Source: a virus
Direction: 5' to 3' (one strand)
Length of the DNA stretch: 64,000 nt
IMG/VR virus record: IMGVR_UViG_3300006793_000021
Coordinates: 1 to 64,000 of that record
The stretch's first letter is position 1, and each line of letters begins with the position of its first letter. This document shows, piece by piece, positions 46,109-54,065 of this stretch. Under the pieces are notes generated by a model, which was given only the letters and a program-made list of their open reading frames with translations, did no database searches and was not told the origin of the DNA. A program made the position numbers and the translations under genes.

Positions 46109-47251
46109 ATGGCTTTCTTTGTAGGAGCAACTGAAGTAGTTCCAGTACCACCCGGAAATGATTCCACTCGCGGAGGAGAATTAATGTCCGATGGCGATGG
46201 AACAGCATTCTGGGGATATATGGGTGCGGCAAGCGGCGATCCGGCAGCAGTTGACACAGGTCAATGGCGATATAGATCTATATATACACATGGATACTTA
46301 GCGGCTGGCTACAAAGGTTCCAATCCTTGGAGAAGTGTTAATAAAACTTGGCACAATACAGATACAACATTATACTGCGGCGAGCAGTTAGCAAGTACAC
46401 AAGCATATACAAACGGTGTATGGAGTGATCATCATGCATATGTAATGACTGGTGGTGGCTTTAGTGGTACTAGTTCAGCAATATCAAGTTATAGTTTAGC
46501 AAATGGTTCGATTAGAATGTTTACATCAGATGGATTTTCATCTAGTGGTGTTAGCTACGGCTATGTAGGAAATGATCCAAAGAATGAAGGACTAGGTTAT
46601 GGTACATCAGGATATGGTAACCACGTAGGTGGTATGAGAATGCACGTTAACCGTTATGACTTTCCTGCGGCAAATGACATTAAAGGTCAAAGTGGTTGGA
46701 TTAACGGCGGCGGCAGTGCAGATACATCACGTATGCACTTTCCAACAGAAGTTATGTACAGTGGATGGAATTCAGGTACAGATGGATACGGCTGTGGCGG
46801 GCATGGAGAAAACAGAGGATACTTTGCTTGGACATCTACTTATAGATACGTGACATGGGCAAACTCAACATGGTCAGGAACAGGATCATGGGGTGGATAT
46901 AGTAAAGACAGACATTGTAAAATACAATCAACAAAATGGGGACACCATTATATTGGTACAGGTAACAATGTTACAGCTGGTAAAGCAAGATTTAGTGATG
47001 CAACAGGTTCAACTGTAGCAAACTTTAACAAAGTAAGAAGTTACGGAGAAGATAATTCAGAAGACGGTCAAGATCATGGATATATTATGGGACACTTTGA
47101 CGGTCAACAAAATAACCACACTATTAAACAAACACACTCAAGTGATTCAGAAGTAACTATGGGCGCAGGGTGTATGCCTAAAGGACATTATGGACAAAGT
47201 TCCGGAGCATGTTCAACAGGTGCGGCAAGTATTTTAGGGGGTGTAGGCTAA
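46109..47251 (+). CDS. Triplicated fiber-region protein, copy A
   Basis: 380 aa, ATG directly after the previous stop. It is the first of three tandem paralogs. Shared blocks are WGYMG, then WRYRSIYTHGYLA.GYKGS.PWRSVNK.WH, SIRMFTSDGFSSSG..YGY.GNDPKN and HVGGM near the middle, and at the C-terminal end GYIMGH.DGQQNNHT.KQ and MPKGHYGQSSGACS. Aromatic, Gly and His residues are abundant, as in surface-exposed adhesins. No known enzymatic motif, signal peptide or membrane segment. A variable receptor-binding or decoration protein is a reasonable guess. Confidence 0.72.
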   Translation: MAFFVGATEVVPVPPGNDSTRGGELMSDGDGTAFWGYMGAASGDPAAVDTGQWRYRSIYTHGYLAAGYKGSNPWRSVNKTWHNTDTTLYCGEQLASTQAYTNGVWSDHHAYVMTGGGFSGTSSAISSYSLANGSIRMFTSDGFSSSGVSYGYVGNDPKNEGLGYGTSGYGNHVGGMRMHVNRYDFPAANDIKGQSGWINGGGSADTSRMHFPTEVMYSGWNSGTDGYGCGGHGENRGYFAWTSTYRYVTWANSTWSGTGSWGGYSKDRHCKIQSTKWGHHYIGTGNNVTAGKARFSDATGSTVANFNKVRSYGEDNSEDGQDHGYIMGHFDGQQNNHTIKQTHSSDSEVTMGAGCMPKGHYGQSSGACSTGAASILGGVG

Positions 47252-48405
47252 TGGCATTTAAAATAGGAAATACAGAATTAGAATTTTTACCACAAGGTAG
47301 TGATAGTTCACGTGGTGCAAAACTTATTTCAAATGGATCAGATGGTTCGTTTTGGGGATATATGGGCTATACAGGCGCAGGCTCTGTACAAGGCGGCGGA
47401 GCATGGAGATATAGATCTATATACACACATGGTTATTTGGCCGCAGGGTACAAAGGTTCTAACCCATGGCGTTCAGTAAACAAAACATGGCATGCTACAG
47501 ATAGTACTTTGTACTGTGGAGAACAAATTTCAGGACCTCAATCATACTGTGACGGTTTTTATTCAGACTATAATGGTTATATTCAAGCAGGTCCTACAGG
47601 TAGAGCATTTAACGCTGGTGGCGATTGGATGGCAAGTTACGGATTAGCAAACGGTACTATACGTATGTTTACAGCAGATGGTTTTTCATCAGCTGGACTG
47701 AGTTACGGTTATCAGGGTAACGATCCAAAGAATGAAGGCTTAACATACGGTAGTGGTGGTTTTACAAATCACGTAGGTGGTATGAGATTAAGTACATCAA
47801 TAGTTGATGCGGCAGGAACACAAGACATTAAAGGTCAAGGTGGTTGGATGAATGGTGGTGGTACTAGTACAACACACCGTATGCATTTTCCAACAGAGGT
47901 TATGTATACTGGATGGGATAGTGGTAACTCAGGAAGAGGTACAGCGGCCGCAGGCGAAAGTCGTGGTTATTTCCAATGGTCCGGCACTAACTACAAATAT
48001 GTAACTTGGAGTAACAGCACTTGGACATCTAACTGGCCACAAGGCGGCGGCTGGGGTAAAGATAACCACTGTAAAATACAATCAACAAAATGGGGTCATC
48101 ATTACATCGGTACAGGAAATAATGTTACATCAGGTAAAGCACGTTTCAGCGATGCTACTGGTGCTACGTTAGCAAACTTTAGTAAAGTTAGATCCTATGG
48201 CGAAGACAATCCAATGGACGGACAAGATTGGGGTTACATCATGGGACACTATGATGGACAGCAAAACAATCATACTATTAAACAAACACACTCAAGTGAT
48301 TCAGAAGTAACACTTGGAGCGAATGCAATGCCTAAAGGACACTATGGACAGAGTTCCGGAGCGTGTTCAACAGCGGCGGCAACGGTTATCGGAGGAGGAA
48401 TGTAA
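47251..48405 (+). CDS. Triplicated fiber-region protein, copy B
   Basis: 384 aa. The start at 47251 is chosen because its ATG overlaps the preceding TAA by one base and AGGGGG lies upstream; an in-frame ATG at 47209 lies inside copy A and is less likely. The sequence is close to copy A over the whole length, with divergence in the N-terminal ~40 residues and around residues 95-125. The copy C start overlaps its stop in the same way, so the three are translationally chained. Function unknown. Confidence 0.72.
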   Translation: MAFKIGNTELEFLPQGSDSSRGAKLISNGSDGSFWGYMGYTGAGSVQGGGAWRYRSIYTHGYLAAGYKGSNPWRSVNKTWHATDSTLYCGEQISGPQSYCDGFYSDYNGYIQAGPTGRAFNAGGDWMASYGLANGTIRMFTADGFSSAGLSYGYQGNDPKNEGLTYGSGGFTNHVGGMRLSTSIVDAAGTQDIKGQGGWMNGGGTSTTHRMHFPTEVMYTGWDSGNSGRGTAAAGESRGYFQWSGTNYKYVTWSNSTWTSNWPQGGGWGKDNHCKIQSTKWGHHYIGTGNNVTSGKARFSDATGATLANFSKVRSYGEDNPMDGQDWGYIMGHYDGQQNNHTIKQTHSSDSEVTLGANAMPKGHYGQSSGACSTAAATVIGGGM

Positions 48406-49550
48406 TGGCGTTTTTCTTAGGAGCAAATGAAGTAAAACCGGTACCACCGACTAGTACAGCAGATACAGGTGCAAAACTTATTTCAGACGGTAGCACAGGT
48501 GCAGGTTGGGGATATATGGGAGGCGGCTTCACACAGTTAGATAATAACCAGTGGAGATATAGATCTATATATACACACGGATACTTAGCAGGTGGTTATA
48601 AAGGTTCAACTCCGTGGCGCTCAGTAAATAAAATTTGGCACAATACAGATACTACTGTTTATTGTGGAGAACAACTTTCTAACTTTTGTGCATATACAAA
48701 TGGCTTTTGGAGCGATTATCATGCATATATTTGTTCAACTAACGGTTACAATAATGCACACGATCAAATTTGTTCATACAGTTTAACAAACGGATCAATT
48801 AGAATGTTTACATCAGATGGTTTTTCATCATCTGGAATTGGTTATGGTTACGTAGGTAATGATCCTAAAAACCAAGGACTAGGTTATGGTACAGCAGGTT
48901 TTGGTAACCACGTAGGTGGTATGAAAATGAATGTAAACAGAGTTGATGCACTTGCATGTGAAGATATCAAAGGCCAAAGTGGTTGGATATCAGGCGGTGG
49001 TGATACAAGTACTAACCGTATGCACTTCCCAACAGAAGTTATGTATACTGGTTGGGATTCAGGAATGTCCGGGCGTGGAGATGCAGTTAGTGGTGAAAAT
49101 CGCGGTTACTTTAATGGTAACGGTAACCAGTATAAGTACGTTACTTGGGCAACAACAACATGGACAAACGGTTGGGACCAGGGTGGCAACTATGGTAAGA
49201 CAAGTTACCAAACTAAGAACTTAGGTTCTAAATGGGGACATCTTTACGCATTTACAGGTAACAATGTTACATCAGGTATTGCAAGATTTAGTGACGCAAC
49301 CGGCGCCACATTAGCAAACTTCAGTAAGGTTAGATCTTATGGAGAAGAAAACTCCATGGAAGGTCAGGACTGGGGATACGTAATGGGTCATTACGATGGC
49401 CAACAAAACAATCATACAGTAAAACAATCATATAGCAGTGATAGTCAGACTACAATGGGAGCGGCGGCAATGCCTAAAGGGCATTACGGTCAAAGCTCAG
49501 GAGCATGTAGCACTGGAGCTGCCACAGTTATAGCGGGAGCAGGATTCTAA
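48405..49550 (+). CDS. Triplicated fiber-region protein, copy C
   Basis: 381 aa. The start at 48405 overlaps the stop of copy B and follows GGAGGAGGAATGTA, an excellent site; the in-frame ATG at 48363 is inside copy B. It keeps the family blocks (WRYRSIYTHGYLAGGYKGS, HVGGMKMNVNRVD, KGHYGQSSGACS), but replaces the KDRHCKIQSTKWGHHY block of A and B by KTSYQTKNLGSKWGHLY. The block layout suggests repeated duplication with exchange between copies. Function unknown. Confidence 0.72.
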   Translation: MAFFLGANEVKPVPPTSTADTGAKLISDGSTGAGWGYMGGGFTQLDNNQWRYRSIYTHGYLAGGYKGSTPWRSVNKIWHNTDTTVYCGEQLSNFCAYTNGFWSDYHAYICSTNGYNNAHDQICSYSLTNGSIRMFTSDGFSSSGIGYGYVGNDPKNQGLGYGTAGFGNHVGGMKMNVNRVDALACEDIKGQSGWISGGGDTSTNRMHFPTEVMYTGWDSGMSGRGDAVSGENRGYFNGNGNQYKYVTWATTTWTNGWDQGGNYGKTSYQTKNLGSKWGHLYAFTGNNVTSGIARFSDATGATLANFSKVRSYGEENSMEGQDWGYVMGHYDGQQNNHTVKQSYSSDSQTTMGAAAMPKGHYGQSSGACSTGAATVIAGAGF

Positions 49551-49551
49551 A

Positions 49552-50379
49552 ATGAAATATATAATTACAAAGACAGAAGCGATGAGACCATATTTTGGTA
49601 TGTCTGAAAACGATCCAAACATGTACTGCAAAGACATGTACACCTTATTTGATTTAAGTTGTGTAGAAATTGCAGAACCTTTATTTGATACAATATATCC
49701 AACTATACCAGCAGGTTACGAAGAAGTATCAGCAACTGAAGCTAAGTACGGAACGTTGTTTTTCTCAGAAGTAAGAGATACTGTTAAGATTTGGAATAAC
49801 GAATATGGATGGGCAGAAACTGCTGATATTCCAGAAGAGCAAAAAGTTCCTTTTACACTTACTCCCGAGATTAAGGAAATGATACGTACATTTATGTACC
49901 GCTTTGCAAAAGAAATTATTGAAACAGAATACAATTATAGATTCCGCCACTTGCATAATACTACTGAATTAGAAAAAGCAAGTTGGGAAATACAAAAGCA
50001 CGAAGCTCGTGAATGGTTAACTTACGCTGACGATCCTGCACACGTAACACCATTCCTTGATTATCTTGCTGTACAAAGATCAATGGATAAAACTACTCTT
50101 GCAAATAAAATTTTAGAAAAGTCTGAACAGTATCAAGATAACTTATCTACTATGCTAGTTGAATACCAATCACTAATTAAGCAGTTTAAAAACTCAGGAA
50201 GTATTTGGGATATAAACATATTATACGAAAAATACCTTGGTATTATGATGCCAGCGGCACAAGCTATGTCATTAGGACTTATGGATGTAGGCGGTGTACG
50301 TATATTTGAAGACCCAGATACTGGTGAAACAATGGTAGATCAAAACAATCCTAAATTTGGTAACAAGCTCAATTTCTAA
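49552..50379 (+). CDS. 275-aa protein, possible fiber assembly factor
   Basis: Starts one base after copy C. The N-terminal ~85 residues are mixed alpha/beta (MKYIITKTEAMRPYFGMSEN). The rest is helical, with a W.IQKHEAREWL.Y..DP...TPFLDYLA segment around residues 145-175. That resembles the Trp/Arg-rich helical part of tail-fiber assembly (Tfa/DUF4376-like) proteins. Position immediately after adhesin-like genes fits an assembly chaperone. The similarity is loose, so the function is a hypothesis. Confidence 0.6.
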   Translation: MKYIITKTEAMRPYFGMSENDPNMYCKDMYTLFDLSCVEIAEPLFDTIYPTIPAGYEEVSATEAKYGTLFFSEVRDTVKIWNNEYGWAETADIPEEQKVPFTLTPEIKEMIRTFMYRFAKEIIETEYNYRFRHLHNTTELEKASWEIQKHEAREWLTYADDPAHVTPFLDYLAVQRSMDKTTLANKILEKSEQYQDNLSTMLVEYQSLIKQFKNSGSIWDINILYEKYLGIMMPAAQAMSLGLMDVGGVRIFEDPDTGETMVDQNNPKFGNKLNF

Positions 50380-50385
50380 CTGTTA

Positions 50386-50432
50386 GAAATAGCATCTAAG
50401 TAAATAAGTATAGTCAAAAGACTAACTATTTC
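50386..50432 (+). promoter_or_regulatory. Nested inverted repeats in the leader of the 290-aa gene
   Basis: GAAATAG (50386-50392) pairs with CTATTTC (50426-50432) and encloses TAGTC-AAAA-GACTA (50411-50424). The structure ends just before the TTAGGAG ribosome-binding site of the ATG at 50446, so it could affect translation or protect the 5' end. Confidence 0.45.
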
Positions 50433-50445
50433 TTAGGAGAAAAAA

Positions 50446-51318
50446 ATGAGTGAACAAGCAAATAATGCTGAGAAAAATAATGCCAATGCGCATATGGCAT
50501 TAGAAACTAGAGTAAATCCATACGACGGATTTGAAGAATTTTTTAAGTTATCAGAACAAGACAGTAAAATACTGGACGGTGCATTAAACTTAAATAGTGG
50601 ACAATCAGCGTATCAGTCAGAGCATTTTGTTGCTGACTCGCAACTTACCCCATATAGAAAATTAAAACAGTGTTTGTTAGAATTAGAAACAAGACACCAC
50701 TCTTGGCATAATATTAACAACAGTTTAAAACGTAAACTAGTTGAAGTTAAAATTGCAAAAAGAGACTATGATGCATGTCAAGATGAATTACAAAAAGAAC
50801 TAATTGCAGTTGACATTGAAGACATGGAACATGATGTTAAAGTATGGAACCGTAAAATTAGACAAGCGGCAGAAGAAGTACAAACATACTTAAACTTAAC
50901 AAAGAAGATTGCTGGTGATGATAATGAATTATTAGACAAAGCAATGTCATACGATCATGAAGAAGAAAGAAAATATTGGGTAACACGTATGGCTAAACAA
51001 GCGGCTATGGATATGGTATCCTACGGACGCATTGGTTCAGGTAATATGGATTCAATTGCTATGATGCCAGAAGAAGATCAAATCGAAGCATTGGCAACAA
51101 CTATACAGTACAATGAAAGATTACAAAATGGACTTGCACAAATTGCAGGTGCAGTTAATGAAGGCCTTTTAGAAAATAAAAATGCTATTCCAAACTATGA
51201 CGTACCAAGTGTAACAGATAAGTTAATGGCAACACAAATCTTAAGCGGCAAATCTAAAGACAAGGAATCAAATGTTCAGCATACCCCTGAATCCAAAACT
51301 GGACCAGAAACAGTTTGA
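50446..51318 (+). CDS. Helical/coiled-coil protein of unknown function
   Basis: 290 aa behind TTAGGAGAAAAAA. The body is helical and charged, with likely coiled coils between residues ~75 and 170 (LKRKLVEVKIAKRDYDACQDEL and following) and a Met/Ala-rich helix around 190. The Asn-rich N-terminus and Lys/Ser-rich C-terminus look disordered. No domain recognised. The 3' end overlaps the next gene by 47 bases in another frame. Possibly structural or assembly-related given the neighbours. Confidence 0.6.
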   Translation: MSEQANNAEKNNANAHMALETRVNPYDGFEEFFKLSEQDSKILDGALNLNSGQSAYQSEHFVADSQLTPYRKLKQCLLELETRHHSWHNINNSLKRKLVEVKIAKRDYDACQDELQKELIAVDIEDMEHDVKVWNRKIRQAAEEVQTYLNLTKKIAGDDNELLDKAMSYDHEEERKYWVTRMAKQAAMDMVSYGRIGSGNMDSIAMMPEEDQIEALATTIQYNERLQNGLAQIAGAVNEGLLENKNAIPNYDVPSVTDKLMATQILSGKSKDKESNVQHTPESKTGPETV

Positions 51319-52330
51319 GGAATTCTATCAGTTTCTGATTGATTATAAAAGTTACATATACGATGTATACATAACTACTCGTATACCTCCTTTTGATCAG
51401 GATGCGATGGGAGATATTTTTGTAAATGACCCGAATGACTTGATTGAAAACTCACTCATTATTCAAGACAAGTTAGGCATTCCAGTGTCTGCTACATTTA
51501 ATAATACTCTTGTGCGACCTGATCAAAAGAACTTAGATTTATGGATTGAAAACTTTAAAAGTCTATATCATCATAAAGGCATTAGGTCTGCTACTATCCC
51601 ACATACACACTGGGTAATGACAGGGCAAATACAAAAAGAATTCCCTCAATTAATGATTAAAAATACTATATTACGTGAAGTAAACACTGCGGCTGATGTT
51701 GCAAAACAAGCAGAAGCAGGATTTCATTACATTAATATTGACAGAGATTTAGTACGTGATAGAGATACTTTAAAGAAAATAAAACAAGTTAAAGAAAAGT
51801 ATAATGTTAAAATAGCAATACTAGGCAATGAAGGTTGTGTAGGTAGTTGTCCTGTAATGCCAGAACATTTTGAATTTAATAATTCAAGAACATCAACAGG
51901 ACCACAATATTTTAATGATGCTATTAGTCGTATAAGTTGCCCTAAGTGGGATATTACAGAACCAGTAACAGCATTAAAAACAGCAAACATTCCGCCTTGG
52001 AGACAAGATTGGTATGAGATGTTATACTATGTTGATGTTATTAAGATGCACGGCAGAGAAAGTGTAGCACAGTTATTTTCTACAATGGATATTGTTAAGA
52101 AATATGCAAAAGGAGAAGAAATATTATTTTCTGATTTTGATGAATATATTTACGATAAAAATTTAGAAGGTAAGCCCATCCAAGCATGGAGAGAATTTAT
52201 TAAGAATTGTAAGTTTGATTGTTGGGATTGCAATAAATGCGATAACTTATATGAAGCAAAAAATGGTAAGCCTCAACTAACAATTAAAAATATAATAGTG
52301 GAGTCAATATGTGGCGCATACACGGACTAA
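51272..52330 (+). CDS. U32-peptidase-like / Fe-S TIM-barrel protein
   Basis: 352 aa; ATG at 51272 behind AAGGA, inside the end of the preceding gene. The centre carries KIAILGNEGCVGSCP then MPEHFEFNN, reminiscent of the NEGCVG.CPF...H motif of proteins related to peptidase U32 (UbiU/V, TrhP, RlhA). Those are mostly RNA- or ubiquinone-hydroxylating Fe-S enzymes. A C-terminal CWDCNKC plus the earlier Cys pair could bind an iron-sulfur cluster. Repeating alpha/beta units fit a TIM barrel. The substrate is unknown. It overlaps the methyltransferase gene by 22 bases, suggesting joint action. Confidence 0.55.
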   Translation: MFSIPLNPKLDQKQFEEFYQFLIDYKSYIYDVYITTRIPPFDQDAMGDIFVNDPNDLIENSLIIQDKLGIPVSATFNNTLVRPDQKNLDLWIENFKSLYHHKGIRSATIPHTHWVMTGQIQKEFPQLMIKNTILREVNTAADVAKQAEAGFHYINIDRDLVRDRDTLKKIKQVKEKYNVKIAILGNEGCVGSCPVMPEHFEFNNSRTSTGPQYFNDAISRISCPKWDITEPVTALKTANIPPWRQDWYEMLYYVDVIKMHGRESVAQLFSTMDIVKKYAKGEEILFSDFDEYIYDKNLEGKPIQAWREFIKNCKFDCWDCNKCDNLYEAKNGKPQLTIKNIIVESICGAYTD

Positions 52331-52899
52331 CAAGTCACAAAGTACAAATGCTACTAAATCAGTTATGTCGTTGCGGGCAATCTTATTTAGAAGTAGGTTG
52401 CTATTTAGGTGCAACAGCGGCAGCCGCACTAGACGGTAATAAACTAAAAGCATACTTTGTAGATCATTGGGAAGAGCAAGTACAGCCCTTAAGAGATGAT
52501 CTACCACCATTACCAGAAAATAGTAAAGAAGACTTTGTTAAAAATATCAAGTACTATAAAGGCGAAAACAAAATTAAAGTATTTGATTCAGATTTGTTTG
52601 ATGTAGATCTTGACCAAATTGATCCGATTGATATTTTCTTTTATGACGGTCCTCATGGTCCGCAAATGACATTTAATGCTGTAAAGTACTATGCAACAGT
52701 ACTAGCTGATCAAGCTATAGTAGTAATAGATGATGCTAATTTTGAAGGTAGTGTTAGTGGAGCAAAAGCCGCACTTAAAGAGCATGGTTTTAGCATATCA
52801 TTTGAACGTCTTATACTTGAGGAAGAGCCCGAAAACGCCGAAGGTTGGTGGAACGGAGTTTTGATATTAGGTGTCTCTCGTCCTTCACTTTCTAAATAA
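52309..52899 (+). CDS. Class I SAM-dependent methyltransferase
   Basis: 196 aa. Motif I is visible as YLEVGCYLGATAAAAL (residues 26-41). The acidic post-I position is probably in KAYFVDHW, and FYDGPHGP with VVIDDANFEGS fits motif IV and V regions of the Methyltransf_24-type fold. The substrate cannot be inferred, but small-molecule or sugar O-methylation is common for this fold. It overlaps the U32-like gene by 22 bases. It could modify a fiber-bound or host-surface sugar. Confidence 0.75.
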   Translation: MWRIHGLTSHKVQMLLNQLCRCGQSYLEVGCYLGATAAAALDGNKLKAYFVDHWEEQVQPLRDDLPPLPENSKEDFVKNIKYYKGENKIKVFDSDLFDVDLDQIDPIDIFFYDGPHGPQMTFNAVKYYATVLADQAIVVIDDANFEGSVSGAKAALKEHGFSISFERLILEEEPENAEGWWNGVLILGVSRPSLSK

Positions 52900-52902
52900 A
52901 TA
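52895..52902 (+). promoter_or_regulatory. Possible late promoter box AATAAATA
   Basis: AATAAATA followed by C, overlapping the methyltransferase stop and 23 bases before the next start. Same variant as at 18396. Confidence 0.4.
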
Positions 52903-52925
52903 CAATATAAGTTTAGGAGATTACA

Positions 52926-54065
52926 GTGGCAGGATCAAGTTCAGCACCAATTGTTGATAGATTAAGAATCATACCAAGAGCAGACGACTTTCTTGATAGA
53001 AATGTTGGCTCTAGTGGAGAAGTATTCTTTTCAAGAGACACAAACACATTAAGAGTTTACAGTGGTAAAGACGTATCAGGCTTTGAAATGGCAAGAGCTG
53101 ATTTAAACAATGTAGACTTAACTTCATTTTTACGAACATCTACTTTAGCAACTACAAGCGTATCAGCACTAAGTGATGTAAATTATGTATCTACACCTAC
53201 AGTAGGACAAATACTATCTTGGGATGATACTTATCAAGCATTTATTCCAACAGACGCTGACTTGTCAGGTGGTAATTCATCTATTGACGTATCAGAAACT
53301 GCTCCAACAACACCGGCATCAGGTAACTTATGGTTAAACACTGCTACAGGTAAATTATACATTTATATCGATGATGGTACAAGTACACAGTGGATTGAAC
53401 CAGCAACAACTGGCGGTGGCGGCAGTAGTAATGCTACTACACTTGCAGGACAATCAGCAAGTTATTATTTAGACTATAATAACATTACTAACACACCAAC
53501 TATTCCAACTGATATTAATAGTTTAAGTAATGTAACAGCAACAGGTCCGTCAGATGGACAAATACTAAAATGGAGTACATCAAACAGTGCTTGGGAATTA
53601 GCAAGTGATCTTGTAGGTGGCGCAGGCGGCGTACAACTTTCAGACTTTAGTATTACTGCAAATGCAGTAGGAACAGCCGCACTATCATATGATAATACAA
53701 CAGGTGTGTTTACATATACACCACCAGATTTAAGTTCTTATCTAACAAGTTATTCAGAGACATCAGGATTAAATGATGTTGTTTCTAGAGGGTCAACTAC
53801 AGCACAAGCAGTAACTATTAATAATACATTAACAGTAGGAAATGTAGTTACAAACGGTTCGGGCACACCGGAAATAGTAAGTACAAGTACAATTACACTA
53901 GATGCTCCAGATGGAACTATAGTACAAAGCGGTCCATTTAGATTGCCAAGTTTTACTACAGCACAAAAGAATGCTCAGTCATCAGTTAATGGTGATATGG
54001 TATACGATAGTACACTTAACAAAGCACAAGTGTATGAAAACGGTGCGTGGGCTAACTTAGCATAA
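52926..54065 (+). CDS. Short tail fiber (379 aa)
   Basis: GTG start with TTAGGAGATTACA upstream. The N-terminal ~55 residues are a compact segment (IIPRADDFLDRNVGSSGEVFFSRDTNTLRVYSG in outline) typical of phage particle-attached proteins. The remainder is fiber-like: SALSDVNYVSTPTVGQILSWDD, LDYNNITNTPT and YDNTTGVFTYTPPDLSSY. The last two recur almost unchanged in the protein at 55920. It ends in a MVYDSTLNKAQVYENGAWANL tip module. Overlaps the protease gene by one base. Confidence 0.75.
   Translation: MAGSSSAPIVDRLRIIPRADDFLDRNVGSSGEVFFSRDTNTLRVYSGKDVSGFEMARADLNNVDLTSFLRTSTLATTSVSALSDVNYVSTPTVGQILSWDDTYQAFIPTDADLSGGNSSIDVSETAPTTPASGNLWLNTATGKLYIYIDDGTSTQWIEPATTGGGGSSNATTLAGQSASYYLDYNNITNTPTIPTDINSLSNVTATGPSDGQILKWSTSNSAWELASDLVGGAGGVQLSDFSITANAVGTAALSYDNTTGVFTYTPPDLSSYLTSYSETSGLNDVVSRGSTTAQAVTINNTLTVGNVVTNGSGTPEIVSTSTITLDAPDGTIVQSGPFRLPSFTTAQKNAQSSVNGDMVYDSTLNKAQVYENGAWANLA

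Noticed and set aside
47209-47250. Upstream ATG for triplicate copy B (similarly 48363 for copy C)
   Set aside because: Lies inside the conserved end of the previous copy; the TAATG overlap with a good ribosome-binding site is more likely.
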